A stretch of 45,298 bases of DNA, from the NCBI GenBank assembly GCA_022340645.1, contig JAJDNP010000038.1, positions 1 through 45,298 on the forward strand, read 5' to 3'. This stretch comes from Gammaproteobacteria bacterium. GTDB lineage: Bacteria > Pseudomonadota > Gammaproteobacteria > SZUA-229. The translations under genes were made by a program, and so were the position numbers. Position 1 is the first letter of the stretch; each line of letters starts with the position of its first letter. This document shows, piece after piece, positions 36,079 through 43,883 of this stretch. The notes under the pieces were generated by a model. The model did no database searches. It worked only from the letters and a program-made list of their open reading frames with translations, and had not been told where the DNA came from.

Positions 36079-36566
36079 TTCCATTTCGACAATCGATCCA
36101 CACGCTTCAGCAGCGTAGGAATTCGATATGGCCCGTGCATCGATTGGATTTTTTGTGCTGCGACGTCACTGTCGATGCCATAAGAAGTTACATAAAGTGG
36201 ATTCTTACTGTTCCCTCTGATTACTTCCTTCGGATCGCTCCCCTCGAACTTGCTCTTTGCAACTCCGATCACAGTAACCGAATGGTTCATAGCCTGGGAC
36301 AGGTGCATCCCGAGGCCGGGGCGTTCGCCTAGTGAGACGTAGCCATCGATAATCACGGTATCGATCTTCTCCTTGATCTGTGACAGGAGCTCCAAAATGC
36401 ACGGCAGCTCTCTGCGATAAAACTCTCCTGGAACGTAAGGCGCGATATGCCGCAAATCGATTCGATACTCAGCATACGGCTTCGAATCTTCGAAATCAGC
36501 AAAGATGACTGCCGCGGTTCGGGCTCCTGCAGAATCGGAGTAGTCTACGTCGATGGCAGCGATCAT
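35991..36566 (-). CDS. Endonuclease V-like protein (cassette gene)
   Basis: About 191 residues resembling endonuclease V, which cuts DNA or RNA next to deoxyinosine. The family's acidic residues are visible: Asp in AAIDVDY (~6-8), Glu in YRRELP (~55) and Asp in VIIDGYVSLG (~73), plus VAKSKFEG with a conserved Lys. YVPGEFYRRELPCIL corresponds to the YVPGxLxFRExP segment. It is shorter than E. coli Nfi (223). The ATG at 36566 is chosen because AGAGG lies 7 nt upstream. The C-terminal ~29 residues, rich in Ser, Asn, Arg and Gln, are encoded by the attC-like site and are unlikely to be part of the fold. Confidence 0.75.
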   Translation of the reverse strand: MIAAIDVDYSDSAGARTAAVIFADFEDSKPYAEYRIDLRHIAPYVPGEFYRRELPCILELLSQIKEKIDTVIIDGYVSLGERPGLGMHLSQAMNHSVTVIGVAKSKFEGSDPKEVIRGNSKNPLYVTSYGIDSDVAAQKIQSMHGPYRIPTLLKRVDRLSKWNAQPDSPANRSQPNRSEQDFASSSTGSVR

Positions 36567-36617
36567 CACTTGGCCTCTCTCTGCACTTCGGTGGTCTTCA
36601 TCAATCTGCACAACGCT

Positions 36618-36675
36618 CACATAACCGGCGGAGCGTCAGCGAGCTCCGGCGACTGTAGGGAGCAAAGTTAATGTG
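36618..36675 (-). repeat. attC-like recombination site 2
   Basis: A 58-nt imperfect palindrome between two minus-strand genes. CACATAAC (36618-36625) pairs with GTTAATGTG (36667-36675), and GGAGC (36630-36634) pairs with GCTCC (36643-36647) around an 8-nt loop. On the minus strand the 3' core is GTTATGTG, as in site 1. A further GTTATGT lies at 36679-36685. Confidence 0.6.
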
Positions 36676-36691
36676 ATTGTTATGTAACAAT

Positions 36692-37066
36692 TTACTCGTT
36701 TCCTGGAAATGGATGGTTTTTGATTAAACCCCATTTACCATCAGCCTTTTCAGAACCCCTTGCGTCCGCCTTTATTAACAGTCTTTTGGTTTCTGCATCA
36801 TCAGCGCCGATAACTGCTGATAAGGTAGCTAGGTTTCTCCATTTCTCAGGAAACCTGTCATCATCAAGCATTTCAGTAAGAATTATTATTCTTTGGTTTT
36901 CAAAGTCACGTTGAGGCTTTTCTTTAAACCAATGAAATACGATATTACCCATGACCGTGAGTGCTGAACCAATAATGCCGCCAATGATCCCAATCAAAGC
37001 GATCCAAAACTTCGTATCAGATACGACTTGCTCAGAAATTGTTTTAGCTAGATTTGCTTCTTCCAT
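36692..37066 (-). CDS. Membrane-anchored hypothetical protein (cassette gene)
   Basis: About 124 residues with one strong membrane helix near the N-terminus (FWIALIGIIGGIIGSALTV, ~19-37) and a charged cytosolic part (KPQRDFENQRIIILTEMLDD) ending with GKWGLIKNHPF. I recognise no domain. The ATG at 37066 is chosen because GGA lies 6 nt upstream and because longer versions would start inside attC-like site 3. It lies between attC-like sites 2 and 3, so it is a full cassette. Confidence 0.65.
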   Translation of the reverse strand: MEEANLAKTISEQVVSDTKFWIALIGIIGGIIGSALTVMGNIVFHWFKEKPQRDFENQRIIILTEMLDDDRFPEKWRNLATLSAVIGADDAETKRLLIKADARGSEKADGKWGLIKNHPFPGNE

Positions 37067-37080
37067 AGCATTCCATTTGT

Positions 37081-37169
37081 TAAATAACGTTTGAGTTGTT
37101 GGGCGGCGCAAACGAAGCATAGCGTGGTTTGCGTCCATACGAGCGTGTTGTTGAGTGATTGGTTATTCA
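37081..37169 (-). repeat. attC-like recombination site 3
   Basis: An ~89-nt imperfect palindrome. AATAAC (37083-37088) pairs with GTTATT (37162-37167), and GGCGCAAAC (37105-37113) pairs with GTTTGCGTCC (37127-37136) with one extra base on one side, as is typical for attC. The stop codon of the SpoIIAA-like gene lies in the outer core. Confidence 0.7.
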
Positions 37170-37537
37170 CTGGTACTTTCAATTATCCATGTTCTGGCTG
37201 CTTGTAGTTCGCTATATTTAAAAGATCTAATCTGTGCCGATACAAAGTGATTTGCGACGCGCTCGGCTAAGTCACCGATCGGAGAATCTGTAACAAATGC
37301 AATAAATGAAATCTTTTTATGATGATCCTTCACAAAAGACAAGTGTGACAGTAATGCTGCAAACGATTCCCAACCTGGGAATGTCTTAGTAGCTATAATA
37401 AGACCGTTTAGTTTTCCTGATTTGTTGATATATGGATCAATTATATTAACAGCTGAATTGAAATCTGATTCAGACAGCTTTCCATCTGGTTGAAATATGG
37501 CTATGCTGTTTTTTTCATCAAGATCGATATTTAACAT
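37163..37537 (-). CDS. SpoIIAA-like (STAS/SEC14-type) protein (cassette gene)
   Basis: A 124-residue soluble protein of the SpoIIAA-like superfamily: PDGKLSESDFNSAVNIIDPY, GLIIATKTFPGW, a HLSFVKDHHKKISFIAFVTD stretch and FKYSELQAARTWI at the end. The fold is alpha/beta, with likely lipid or regulatory binding; the role is unknown. GGAGGA lies 6 nt before the ATG, the best ribosome-binding site in the array. It is the first gene of the array in the direction of reading. Confidence 0.8.
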   Translation of the reverse strand: MLNIDLDEKNSIAIFQPDGKLSESDFNSAVNIIDPYINKSGKLNGLIIATKTFPGWESFAALLSHLSFVKDHHKKISFIAFVTDSPIGDLAERVANHFVSAQIRSFKYSELQAARTWIIESTSE

Positions 37538-37559
37538 AAGCAGTCCTCCTTCATGAGTT

Positions 37560-37600
37560 CACCTAACAGTTAAATCTACAGCGCTATATAACTCCGTTGC
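37560..37600 (-). repeat. Partial attC-like site 4 (R' core only)
   Basis: Upstream of the SpoIIAA-like gene the minus strand reads AACTGTTAGGTG, which contains GTTAGGT, a perfect match to the GTTRRRY core. The other half of a palindrome is not clear (only GCAAC at 37596-37600 could be the partner), so this may be a degraded site or the boundary of the array. Confidence 0.4.
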
Positions 37601-37715
37601 AATTTATACAACAATATTAACAATATTGGGCCAACCACGATTTCTCAGACAACGAAAATCAACAGGAGCAGAGCTCATTGATTCTTGTGTAAAATATTAT
37701 AGAAAGAACCAGCAC

Positions 37716-37790
37716 CGCACCCTCCTGCTATTCCTGTGCAACAGATTTGAATTACAGTATTACGCTTTTTTATTATTTAATGCAAGGTTA
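37716..37790. repeat. Dispersed repeat F, copy 2
   Basis: GCACCCTCCTGCTATTCCTG, CAGATTTGAATTAC and ATTACGCTTTTTTATT resemble the 1318-1400 stretch. It lies beside the array and just before element E copy 2. Confidence 0.5.
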
Positions 37791-37854
37791 CCCGGAGCAC
37801 CTACTCCTTCAACCCAGCCCGGTACAAACTATCGAGAAAAACAGGGGCAGAGAG

Positions 37855-37973
37855 AATGCCAGTAAGTTAAGCTCATTTTTCTGTTGCAGGTGCGACAAAT
37901 TCGCATGATGCGCGCATACGTTGGCACCGCTGTGCGAATAAATTCGCACCTGCATTCTTAACTTACTGGCATT
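37855..37973 (-). mobile_element. 119-bp palindromic MITE-like element E, copy 2
   Basis: Terminal repeats AATGCCAGTAAGTTAAG and CTTAACTTACTGGCATT enclose the same core as copy 1 in opposite orientation (TGCGCGCATACGTTGGCACC). The left half here matches the right half of copy 1. It is directly followed by repeat B copy 4. Confidence 0.85.
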
Positions 37974-38030
37974 GGGGTCAGAGATTTTCTTCTAATATAG
38001 AAACAATTGCTCTCTGAACAGGTTCTTAAT
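37974..38030. repeat. Dispersed repeat B, copy 4 (left half)
   Basis: GGGGTCAGAGATTTTCTTC, AAACAATTGCTCTCTGAAC and AGGTTCTTAAT match the left half of copies 1 and 2. It runs up to the stop codon of the MarC gene and abuts element E copy 2. Confidence 0.8.
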
Positions 38031-38687
38031 CTAACCGCCCGCCAGCGAATGGAATTCGCTGACCGCGCCACCAATACCGAGAATCAGCATTTGTACACCG
38101 ATCACGGCTAGAATCATGCCCATAAGTCGGGTAACGACCTTGATGCCATTGTGTCCGATGTGATTGACGAAGCGTTCACCGGAAACAAAAAACACATAAC
38201 TGATGATACAGAGTACGAAGAAAGCTCCGACGGTGACAACAAACTCCGAAACGCCACCGGCGGCGGCGAAGTTCATGGCGGTAGCAATCGTGCCGGGGCC
38301 TGCAAGTATCGGCATGGCCAGTGGCGAGATGGCGATTTCCAGCTTGTCGTCCAGGCACTTTTGCTTGTCCTCATTACTGGGATGCTGAACCGAGGAATGT
38401 TCGCCGCCATGAAGCATATGGTAACCGACCAGGGCGACCAGGACCCCACCCATGATGCGAAATGACGACAGCGTAATTCCAAACAGGCTGAATATTAACT
38501 TGCCCGCAGCAGAAAAAATCACAATGATAATGAAACTCATGACAAGCGCCTTGACGGCAATCTTGCGCCTGACGCCGGGATCATCATCAGCAGTGAGCCC
38601 CAGGAATACTGGAGTGTTGGCAATGGGATTCATGATGGCGAAGAAACCCATGAATACCGAAAATGCATGACTAATACTGGATTCCAC
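38031..38687 (-). CDS. MarC-family integral membrane protein
   Basis: A ~219-residue inner-membrane protein with six hydrophobic helices in two similar halves, including MGFFAIMNPIANTPVFLGLT near the N-terminus and PLAMPILAGPGTIATAMN, the two conserved N-P and P-G-P motifs of MarC/UPF0056. The function of MarC proteins is not established; the old link to multiple antibiotic resistance is doubtful. I chose GTG at 38687 since the upstream frame crosses GGGGAG, a likely ribosome-binding site; the 12-nt spacing is long, so the start is tentative. Confidence 0.88.
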   Translation of the reverse strand: MESSISHAFSVFMGFFAIMNPIANTPVFLGLTADDDPGVRRKIAVKALVMSFIIIVIFSAAGKLIFSLFGITLSSFRIMGGVLVALVGYHMLHGGEHSSVQHPSNEDKQKCLDDKLEIAISPLAMPILAGPGTIATAMNFAAAGGVSEFVVTVGAFFVLCIISYVFFVSGERFVNHIGHNGIKVVTRLMGMILAVIGVQMLILGIGGAVSEFHSLAGG

Positions 38688-38728
38688 GATGTTTGTTAAC
38701 TCCCCGGAAAAAATATCGAAAAAACATA

Positions 38729-38797
38729 GGGTCAGGTTTTGCAATCAAGCTTTGCCGCACATCATAGCCTGTAAGTGCCTGTTTGCAAGACCTGATG
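38729..38797. repeat. Palindromic repeat D, copy 2
   Basis: TCAGGTTTTGCAA at the left and TTGCAAGACCTGA at the right are inverted repeats with one mismatch, around the core CACATCATAGCCTGTAAG. Its reverse complement matches 35437-35500. It lies just upstream of the MarC gene start. Confidence 0.75.
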
Positions 38798-38874
38798 ATC
38801 ATCTAGCGAGTTCCTCAAACAGGCAATATCGTTTAAGTTGCTGAAGCGAAACGACCCTGTCAAAGTAACTCGTG

Positions 38875-39102
38875 ATGAAACTATATTGCGGAAGCGACTT
38901 ACATTCAAATAATAGTGTTGTCGTCATACTGGATGAGGCAGATAAAGTGATTTATCAGAAAAAGCTGAACCATGATCTTTTCTCAATACTTCAGCAACTG
39001 TCTGTCTATAAGAATGCAATCACGGCGATCGCCATTGAATCCACCTTTAACTGGTACTGGCTGGCCGATGGCTTAATGCCTCTGCGAGACTTTTGTCTCT
39101 GA
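38875..39102 (+). pseudogene. IS110-family transposase N-terminal fragment
   Basis: A 75-residue open frame MKLYCGSDLHSNNSVVVILD followed by AIAIESTFNWYWLADGLM. This is the start of the DEDD domain of IS110 transposases, with the first catalytic Asp (in GSDLHSNN) and the Glu in IESTFNWYW. The homology ends near 39090 and the rest of the ~340-residue gene is absent, so it is a dead fragment. It points toward the glucoamylase gene. Confidence 0.8.
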
Positions 39103-39135
39103 TTAAAAGTATCCGTTAAACCGGGAGAGGTTCAC

Positions 39136-41520
39136 TCAGTCCCCTGTTATTACCCGCACCTCGTATTCTGCCTCGTCAGCCCAGCCATCACCGGTAATTC
39201 TAAAACGTAGACAGTCCACGTCAGCCGGCGTCTCTCGCAAACGCGCGACGTGAACACCCAGACCGGGATCATAAGTGTCGATCTCCTGATACTCGCCTTT
39301 AGCTTTAGCCTTACCCCTGCCCGCTCGCCACAGAATTCTCGCTTGCCGTGGCAGACAAAAACCGAGCCGCTGTGAAGACGGCAATGTACGGATCGGTGTT
39401 TGCGGCGACCAGTACCAGAGATGGATCTCCGGCGTAAGCCCGTGATAACGCGCCCACAGAGGTTCCGGCCGGTCAACCGGGTAACCTTCGAGGATGGAAC
39501 AGGCCAGTTTGATGTATTCGGCATGCGACCAGGCAAGCGGCATCGCTGAGCCGGTGGGCTTGCCTGGATACAGTTGGCGCGAGGCGATAGCATCGCTGTC
39601 CCATACCTGCTCCGGCAGCATACCCGCCGACCCGGCCATAGCCGCCATGGTACGAAGCTGAGGTAAGGCATCAGCGCCAGACACCAGCTCATAATGGCCG
39701 CGTTCGCCGGTAAGCAACGGCCAGAGACGGCCATAACCGGTGCCATCGTAGGCGGAGCCGTCCCGGTGTTCGCCGTAACCATCGCCGGTGTAACGGTACC
39801 AGCATGCCCCCGGCGGCATTTCCTTGCGCAACAGGGCATCGACCAGTTTCACGGTATCACGCACCAGCGGCGACTTCGCCTCACGCAGGCCATATCGCAC
39901 CAGCTGTAAAAAATCCACGCCGATCTGCTCGGTCGCATTCAGGCCGGGATCGGACAGGCGGTTCTTCACAGCCATGACACGCGACAGCGCGCTGTCATCA
40001 CTGAACGCAGACTGCGGCATGATACGAAGATAATAACCCCGCACTTCATACCGCCGGGCCAGCTCGGTGTCATACACCGCGGTCCAGTCATCGAGCCGGG
40101 CATTCCAGTAATCCGCCAGCTCCAGAGCGAAACCCTCCGCGGGCGCAGACAGAAAGCGCGCACCGGAGACCAGCGCCGCGATGCATACCGAGAGGGTAAA
40201 AGTATTAACGCCGCTGTTCTCTTCCCAGCGGTCCTGCGGACTGACCGGACCGTGACCGGCTATAAATCCCAGGGCACGCTGTGTCATATCAGCGACTTCG
40301 ATGCCATCGAGTGCATCCCGGTCGGCGAGTGTTCCCGCCAGCAACACGGGAAAAGCAACCTGGTCGAGCTGAACACCGGTCCAGTAAGGCTTGCCACCAA
40401 GCCACTGGTTCTGGTACCAGCTGCCGTCTTCAAGCTGGGTGGCGATCAGGTAACGCAAGATCTCGCGCGCCTCAACCTCGGCGCCCAGCGCCAGCAGGGC
40501 ACCGGCAGATTCAACCAGGTCACGCGGCCACACCAGGTGGTAACCCGGACGTTCTTCACCGGTCTGTCCCCAGGGCACGCTGAGACTGGCCACCATGGCG
40601 CCGCGAAAACTCTGATCCTGATGCGTGCGCAATACCATTGCGCTGGTTTTAAGCTGCGCGTACAGGTCGTCAGTCAGCACGGCTTTGCCGCTGATTTTCT
40701 GGTGAACGTAGCAGTTGCCATGCCACTGCTGCCAGTGGTCGATCTGCTGAGACCAGACCAGATCGAACGGCTGCAGCAGGGAGGAAACGGCCAGCGTTGC
40801 AGCCGCCTGGGGGCTGGTGGCGAATCCCAGCGCCAGCACTGCGCGATGCGGTAATGCTGCCGTCAGGGCAACATTGCCCGATGTCGCACGGCGGTACTGC
40901 CAGCGCATCTCACCATGCTGATCAAAATCCTGCCAGCCGTCGGAGACACCGGAGTAACCTGCACTGCAGGCGGCAAAGGCATCCTGCTGCTGTGCATCGG
41001 CTGCGGCCAGCGCCAGACTGAATGGCCCCTGTTGCGCCCACAGCATCTGCCGTCCACGATGATCACCCACCTCTGCCATATTGTTTTTGCCGGTTCCGCC
41101 CAGATGCGGAGCCAGCAGAACATAAGGATGAAGCTTTGCATCACTTTCCAGCACCAGTTCGAGCAGAACCACGTCACGATTCGGCTCCGGCACGATACGC
41201 TGAGTGAAAGTAAACTTGGGGTGTTTATGCACGATAGTGACCGCAGGCACACCCGCCGAATGATACTGCACTTCACAATCCTCCAGGGTTTTGACCTCAA
41301 CCCAGAAGCCTTTGCCATCGGCTATGATGAAACCCATATCCCGTATCTGCGGGATATCGATTCGCGGATAATAAACTTCATTGAGAATACCCTGACCGAC
41401 GGTAAACCAGATGCGTGAGATACCGAGAGTCGTGCCGACGGCCTGTTTATTACTGCTGCACCAGCTGGACAGCATACCCGGTGCACCAGGGGCTTCATCA
41501 AGCTTGATGTTTTCAGACAT
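39136..41520 (-). CDS. Glucoamylase (GH15 glucan 1,4-alpha-glucosidase)
   Basis: A ~794-residue enzyme that releases glucose from the ends of alpha-glucans. An N-terminal beta-sandwich (~1-270, with SRIWFTVGQGILNEVYYPRI) is followed by the (alpha/alpha)6 barrel with WPRDLVESAGALLALGAE and the acidic SHAEYIKLACSIL region near the C-terminus, where the catalytic Glu residues lie. No signal peptide, so likely cytoplasmic glycogen use. The ATG at 41520 is preferred over an upstream GTG. It starts 35 bases after the zwf stop, so the two are probably one operon feeding glucose into the oxidative pentose route after phosphorylation. Confidence 0.92.
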   Translation of the reverse strand: MSENIKLDEAPGAPGMLSSWCSSNKQAVGTTLGISRIWFTVGQGILNEVYYPRIDIPQIRDMGFIIADGKGFWVEVKTLEDCEVQYHSAGVPAVTIVHKHPKFTFTQRIVPEPNRDVVLLELVLESDAKLHPYVLLAPHLGGTGKNNMAEVGDHRGRQMLWAQQGPFSLALAAADAQQQDAFAACSAGYSGVSDGWQDFDQHGEMRWQYRRATSGNVALTAALPHRAVLALGFATSPQAAATLAVSSLLQPFDLVWSQQIDHWQQWHGNCYVHQKISGKAVLTDDLYAQLKTSAMVLRTHQDQSFRGAMVASLSVPWGQTGEERPGYHLVWPRDLVESAGALLALGAEVEAREILRYLIATQLEDGSWYQNQWLGGKPYWTGVQLDQVAFPVLLAGTLADRDALDGIEVADMTQRALGFIAGHGPVSPQDRWEENSGVNTFTLSVCIAALVSGARFLSAPAEGFALELADYWNARLDDWTAVYDTELARRYEVRGYYLRIMPQSAFSDDSALSRVMAVKNRLSDPGLNATEQIGVDFLQLVRYGLREAKSPLVRDTVKLVDALLRKEMPPGACWYRYTGDGYGEHRDGSAYDGTGYGRLWPLLTGERGHYELVSGADALPQLRTMAAMAGSAGMLPEQVWDSDAIASRQLYPGKPTGSAMPLAWSHAEYIKLACSILEGYPVDRPEPLWARYHGLTPEIHLWYWSPQTPIRTLPSSQRLGFCLPRQARILWRAGRGKAKAKGEYQEIDTYDPGLGVHVARLRETPADVDCLRFRITGDGWADEAEYEVRVITGD

Positions 41521-41554
41521 AACCGACCGCACCTTTGACTATCATGTCACTCAT

Positions 41555-42967
41555 TTATTGTTTTACCTTCAGCACAACCGGGTTGTGCCAGCCGCCATCT
41601 GCCGCGATGAGTGCGTCAGCCTGCTTCGGTCCCCAGCTGCCGGGTTTATAGCGATACGCAGCATGATGATTATTGAGCACTGGATCGACTGCCGACCAGG
41701 CAGCCTCGACTGCATCCTCGCGGGTGAACAGCCCGCCATTACCGGCCATAGCGTCACTGAGAAGGCGCTCATAGGGTGTTTCCTCCCCGGGCTGTTCCTC
41801 AGACAGATAAAGTTCGCGCTGGTCGCCGACGAATTCCTTGCCCGCGCGCTTGACGCGCGCGGCGAGAGCGACCGCGGAGTCAGGTGAAAGCCGGAAGCGC
41901 AGATAGTTGGCGCGCCCGTTAACCGGCGCCGAATCATCGAACAGCCTTTGCGGTGGCGGCTTTAACTCCACCACAACCTCAGCCGCGGTTGCAGCCAGGC
42001 ATTTACCGGAACGCAGATACCACGGCACCCCTTGCCAGCGCCACGAATCGATAAACAGGCGCAGGGCGCAGAAGGTCTCGACGTCTGATCCCTTTGCCAC
42101 ACCCGGTTCCTTGCGGTAGCCGCTGTACTGGCCACGCACCACGTCGCCAGGATGCAGCGGACGCATGGCCTGGAACACCTTGGCTTTCTCACTATGCACC
42201 GCGCCGTAGCCCTGATAGGCCGGCGGCTCCATGGCCAGCAGTGCGACAACCTGGAACAGATGGTTCTGGATAACATCGCGCAAACAGCCGGCGCTTTCGT
42301 AAAACGAACCGCGGCCTTTCACGCCAAAATCCTCGGCCAGCGTGATCTGTATGCTGGCCACGTGGTCACGGTTCCAGATCGGTTCGAGGAAGGAGTTAGC
42401 AAAACGGAAATAGAGGATATTCATGATCGCTTCCTTGCCGAGGTAATGGTCGATGCGGAAGATCGAATCTTCCGGAAACACCGACAGCGCGACGCGATTG
42501 AGCGCCCGCGCCGAAGCCAGGTCGCGCCCGAAGGGCTTTTCGACAATGACCCGGGCCTGATCGGCCAGACCTGAAGTCCCCAGTCCTTTGATAACAGTGG
42601 CGAACAGCGCAGGCGGGATAGCAAGGTAATGCGCCGGACGCCGGGCATCACCCAGTGTCTGTTTCAGAGCGATAAACGTGCCCGGATCGTTATAGTCACC
42701 GCCCACATACTGAAGCAGGGAAAGCAGGTGTTTGAGCGCATCCCGGTCGTCGATCCTGCCAGCCTGCCTGATGCTGTCCGTCGCCCGTTTCCGCAGTTGT
42801 GCAGCGCTCCACTTCGGCGCGGCGACACCCACCACCGGTACCTTGAGAACACCGCGTCGTGCCATCGCATAGAGCGCAGGAAATATCATCTTGTACGCGA
42901 GGTCACCGGTCACACCGAAAACCACCAGTGCATCCGCCGACGTTGTACGGCTGTTCGAATTACCCAT
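41555..42967 (-). CDS. zwf: Glucose-6-phosphate 1-dehydrogenase
   Basis: A 470-residue dehydrogenase that oxidises glucose 6-phosphate with NADP+, the first step of the oxidative pentose phosphate and Entner-Doudoroff routes. The nucleotide motif is [11 protein letters not shown] (~17-27; the usual form is GxxGDLA) and the catalytic His is in RIDHYLGKE (~171-179). Length is close to the usual 490. pgl and edd-eda do not follow, in contrast to many gammaproteobacteria; the glucoamylase gene does. The ATG at 42967 has GGGG ~9 nt upstream. Confidence 0.95.
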   Translation of the reverse strand: MGNSNSRTTSADALVVFGVTGDLAYKMIFPALYAMARRGVLKVPVVGVAAPKWSAAQLRKRATDSIRQAGRIDDRDALKHLLSLLQYVGGDYNDPGTFIALKQTLGDARRPAHYLAIPPALFATVIKGLGTSGLADQARVIVEKPFGRDLASARALNRVALSVFPEDSIFRIDHYLGKEAIMNILYFRFANSFLEPIWNRDHVASIQITLAEDFGVKGRGSFYESAGCLRDVIQNHLFQVVALLAMEPPAYQGYGAVHSEKAKVFQAMRPLHPGDVVRGQYSGYRKEPGVAKGSDVETFCALRLFIDSWRWQGVPWYLRSGKCLAATAAEVVVELKPPPQRLFDDSAPVNGRANYLRFRLSPDSAVALAARVKRAGKEFVGDQRELYLSEEQPGEETPYERLLSDAMAGNGGLFTREDAVEAAWSAVDPVLNNHHAAYRYKPGSWGPKQADALIAADGGWHNPVVLKVKQ

Positions 42968-43406
42968 CTACAGAGCCCCTGTTTCTTCTCATCATGTCGC
43001 CGAACTGCTTTCTCATCGTGGACAGATACCGGCTGGCATAGTCATCGTTGCCGCGCGAAGCGAAGCGCAGCAAACAACACGTATTGTGCATTCTTCGGCA
43101 TTGCTAAGGTTGTTGCAGACTGCATAGCGTTAACCTGCCTGTAGTATTTATAAACAGAGAGAAAACCTGCTGAATGATATACATCCTGCAGGTCCAGCAA
43201 AACCATAGAGCTGTTTGCGTCGGCTGCGTCCGATAGACTGATCTAGCGAATGGATAGCCGTTTTATTTTACAAGCCTCTTCATGGATATGCATATCGACC
43301 ATCTTCCGGGCAAAGAGTTTGAAATTAAGTCAAATAAGTGAAAATGAAGAATTAAAGGGTATACATATACCAGCAGGCAATGGCCGCCTTTGTTTTTCCG
43401 ATAGAG
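42968..43406. promoter_or_regulatory. Upstream region of the zwf-glucoamylase pair
   Basis: About 440 bases with no gene. It must contain the zwf promoter on the minus strand. I do not see a clear sigma-70 pair, a strong hairpin or a known repeat, except a short piece of the T-tract repeat G near 43376. Confidence 0.4.
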
Positions 43407-43778
43407 TCATTTACGTTCAGGTGTAAAAACGTCCCGGATGATATCCAGGAGCGTATGGCTACTGAGATCACGAAACTCTCCCGCATCATAAAAGCGCCCA
43501 AAGCACGATGGACAGCTTTCAAACCAGATGTGATGCTGACGACTATCAACCATGCGAATCATTGGTGTATTTTTGCAAACGGGGCAATTGATTCGATCAA
43601 TTGTGTTGCTTGCTGCTCCTATTGTCGAATCTCCAGTATCTATTATTTTCGCTTGAGATATAAACTTTTCTTCTTCATGAAGATCGAACCATAGTCCTTT
43701 ACATGATACGCAGCGGTCAACTTCTCCGCCTTCTACCTTCACCGTTTCCATTTCAGAATGACACTTGGGACATTTCAC
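43407..43778 (-). CDS. Zinc-ribbon (zf-TFIIB type) protein
   Basis: A ~124-residue protein with two four-Cys zinc ribbons: CPKC and CVSCKGLWFD (residues 3-6 and 23-32), then CPVC and CPSCFGRFYDAGEF (~65-100). This pair with the G-x-W/F-x-D/E signature is the zf-TFIIB family (PF13453-type), whose function in bacteria is unclear. The start is GTG with AGGAGAG 6 nt upstream, a strong site. An attC-like site separates it from the upstream acetyltransferase gene, so it looks like a cassette. I see no attC beyond its 3' end. Confidence 0.85.
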   Translation of the reverse strand: MKCPKCHSEMETVKVEGGEVDRCVSCKGLWFDLHEEEKFISQAKIIDTGDSTIGAASNTIDRINCPVCKNTPMIRMVDSRQHHIWFESCPSCFGRFYDAGEFRDLSSHTLLDIIRDVFTPERK

Positions 43779-43816
43779 GATTAGCTCTCCTATGAAATAA
43801 TGATTTAGTTTAAATT

Positions 43817-43880
43817 GGCGCCCAACGATCAAGCTCAGCCGTGGAAGGCTGCGCTGCAGCCTGACGTTGACTGGAGCGCC
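43817..43880 (-). repeat. attC-like recombination site 5
   Basis: A ~64-nt imperfect palindrome with canonical features on the minus strand: R'' GTCAACG, L'' CTGCAGC, L' GGCTGAG, R' CGTTGGGC. CAACG (43823-43827) pairs with CGTTG (43865-43869), GGCGC with GCGCC at the ends, and L'' has one extra G against L', as expected of attC. GTTGGGC matches the GTTRRRY core. It lies just after the acetyltransferase stop. Confidence 0.8.
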
Positions 43881-43883
43881 GTG

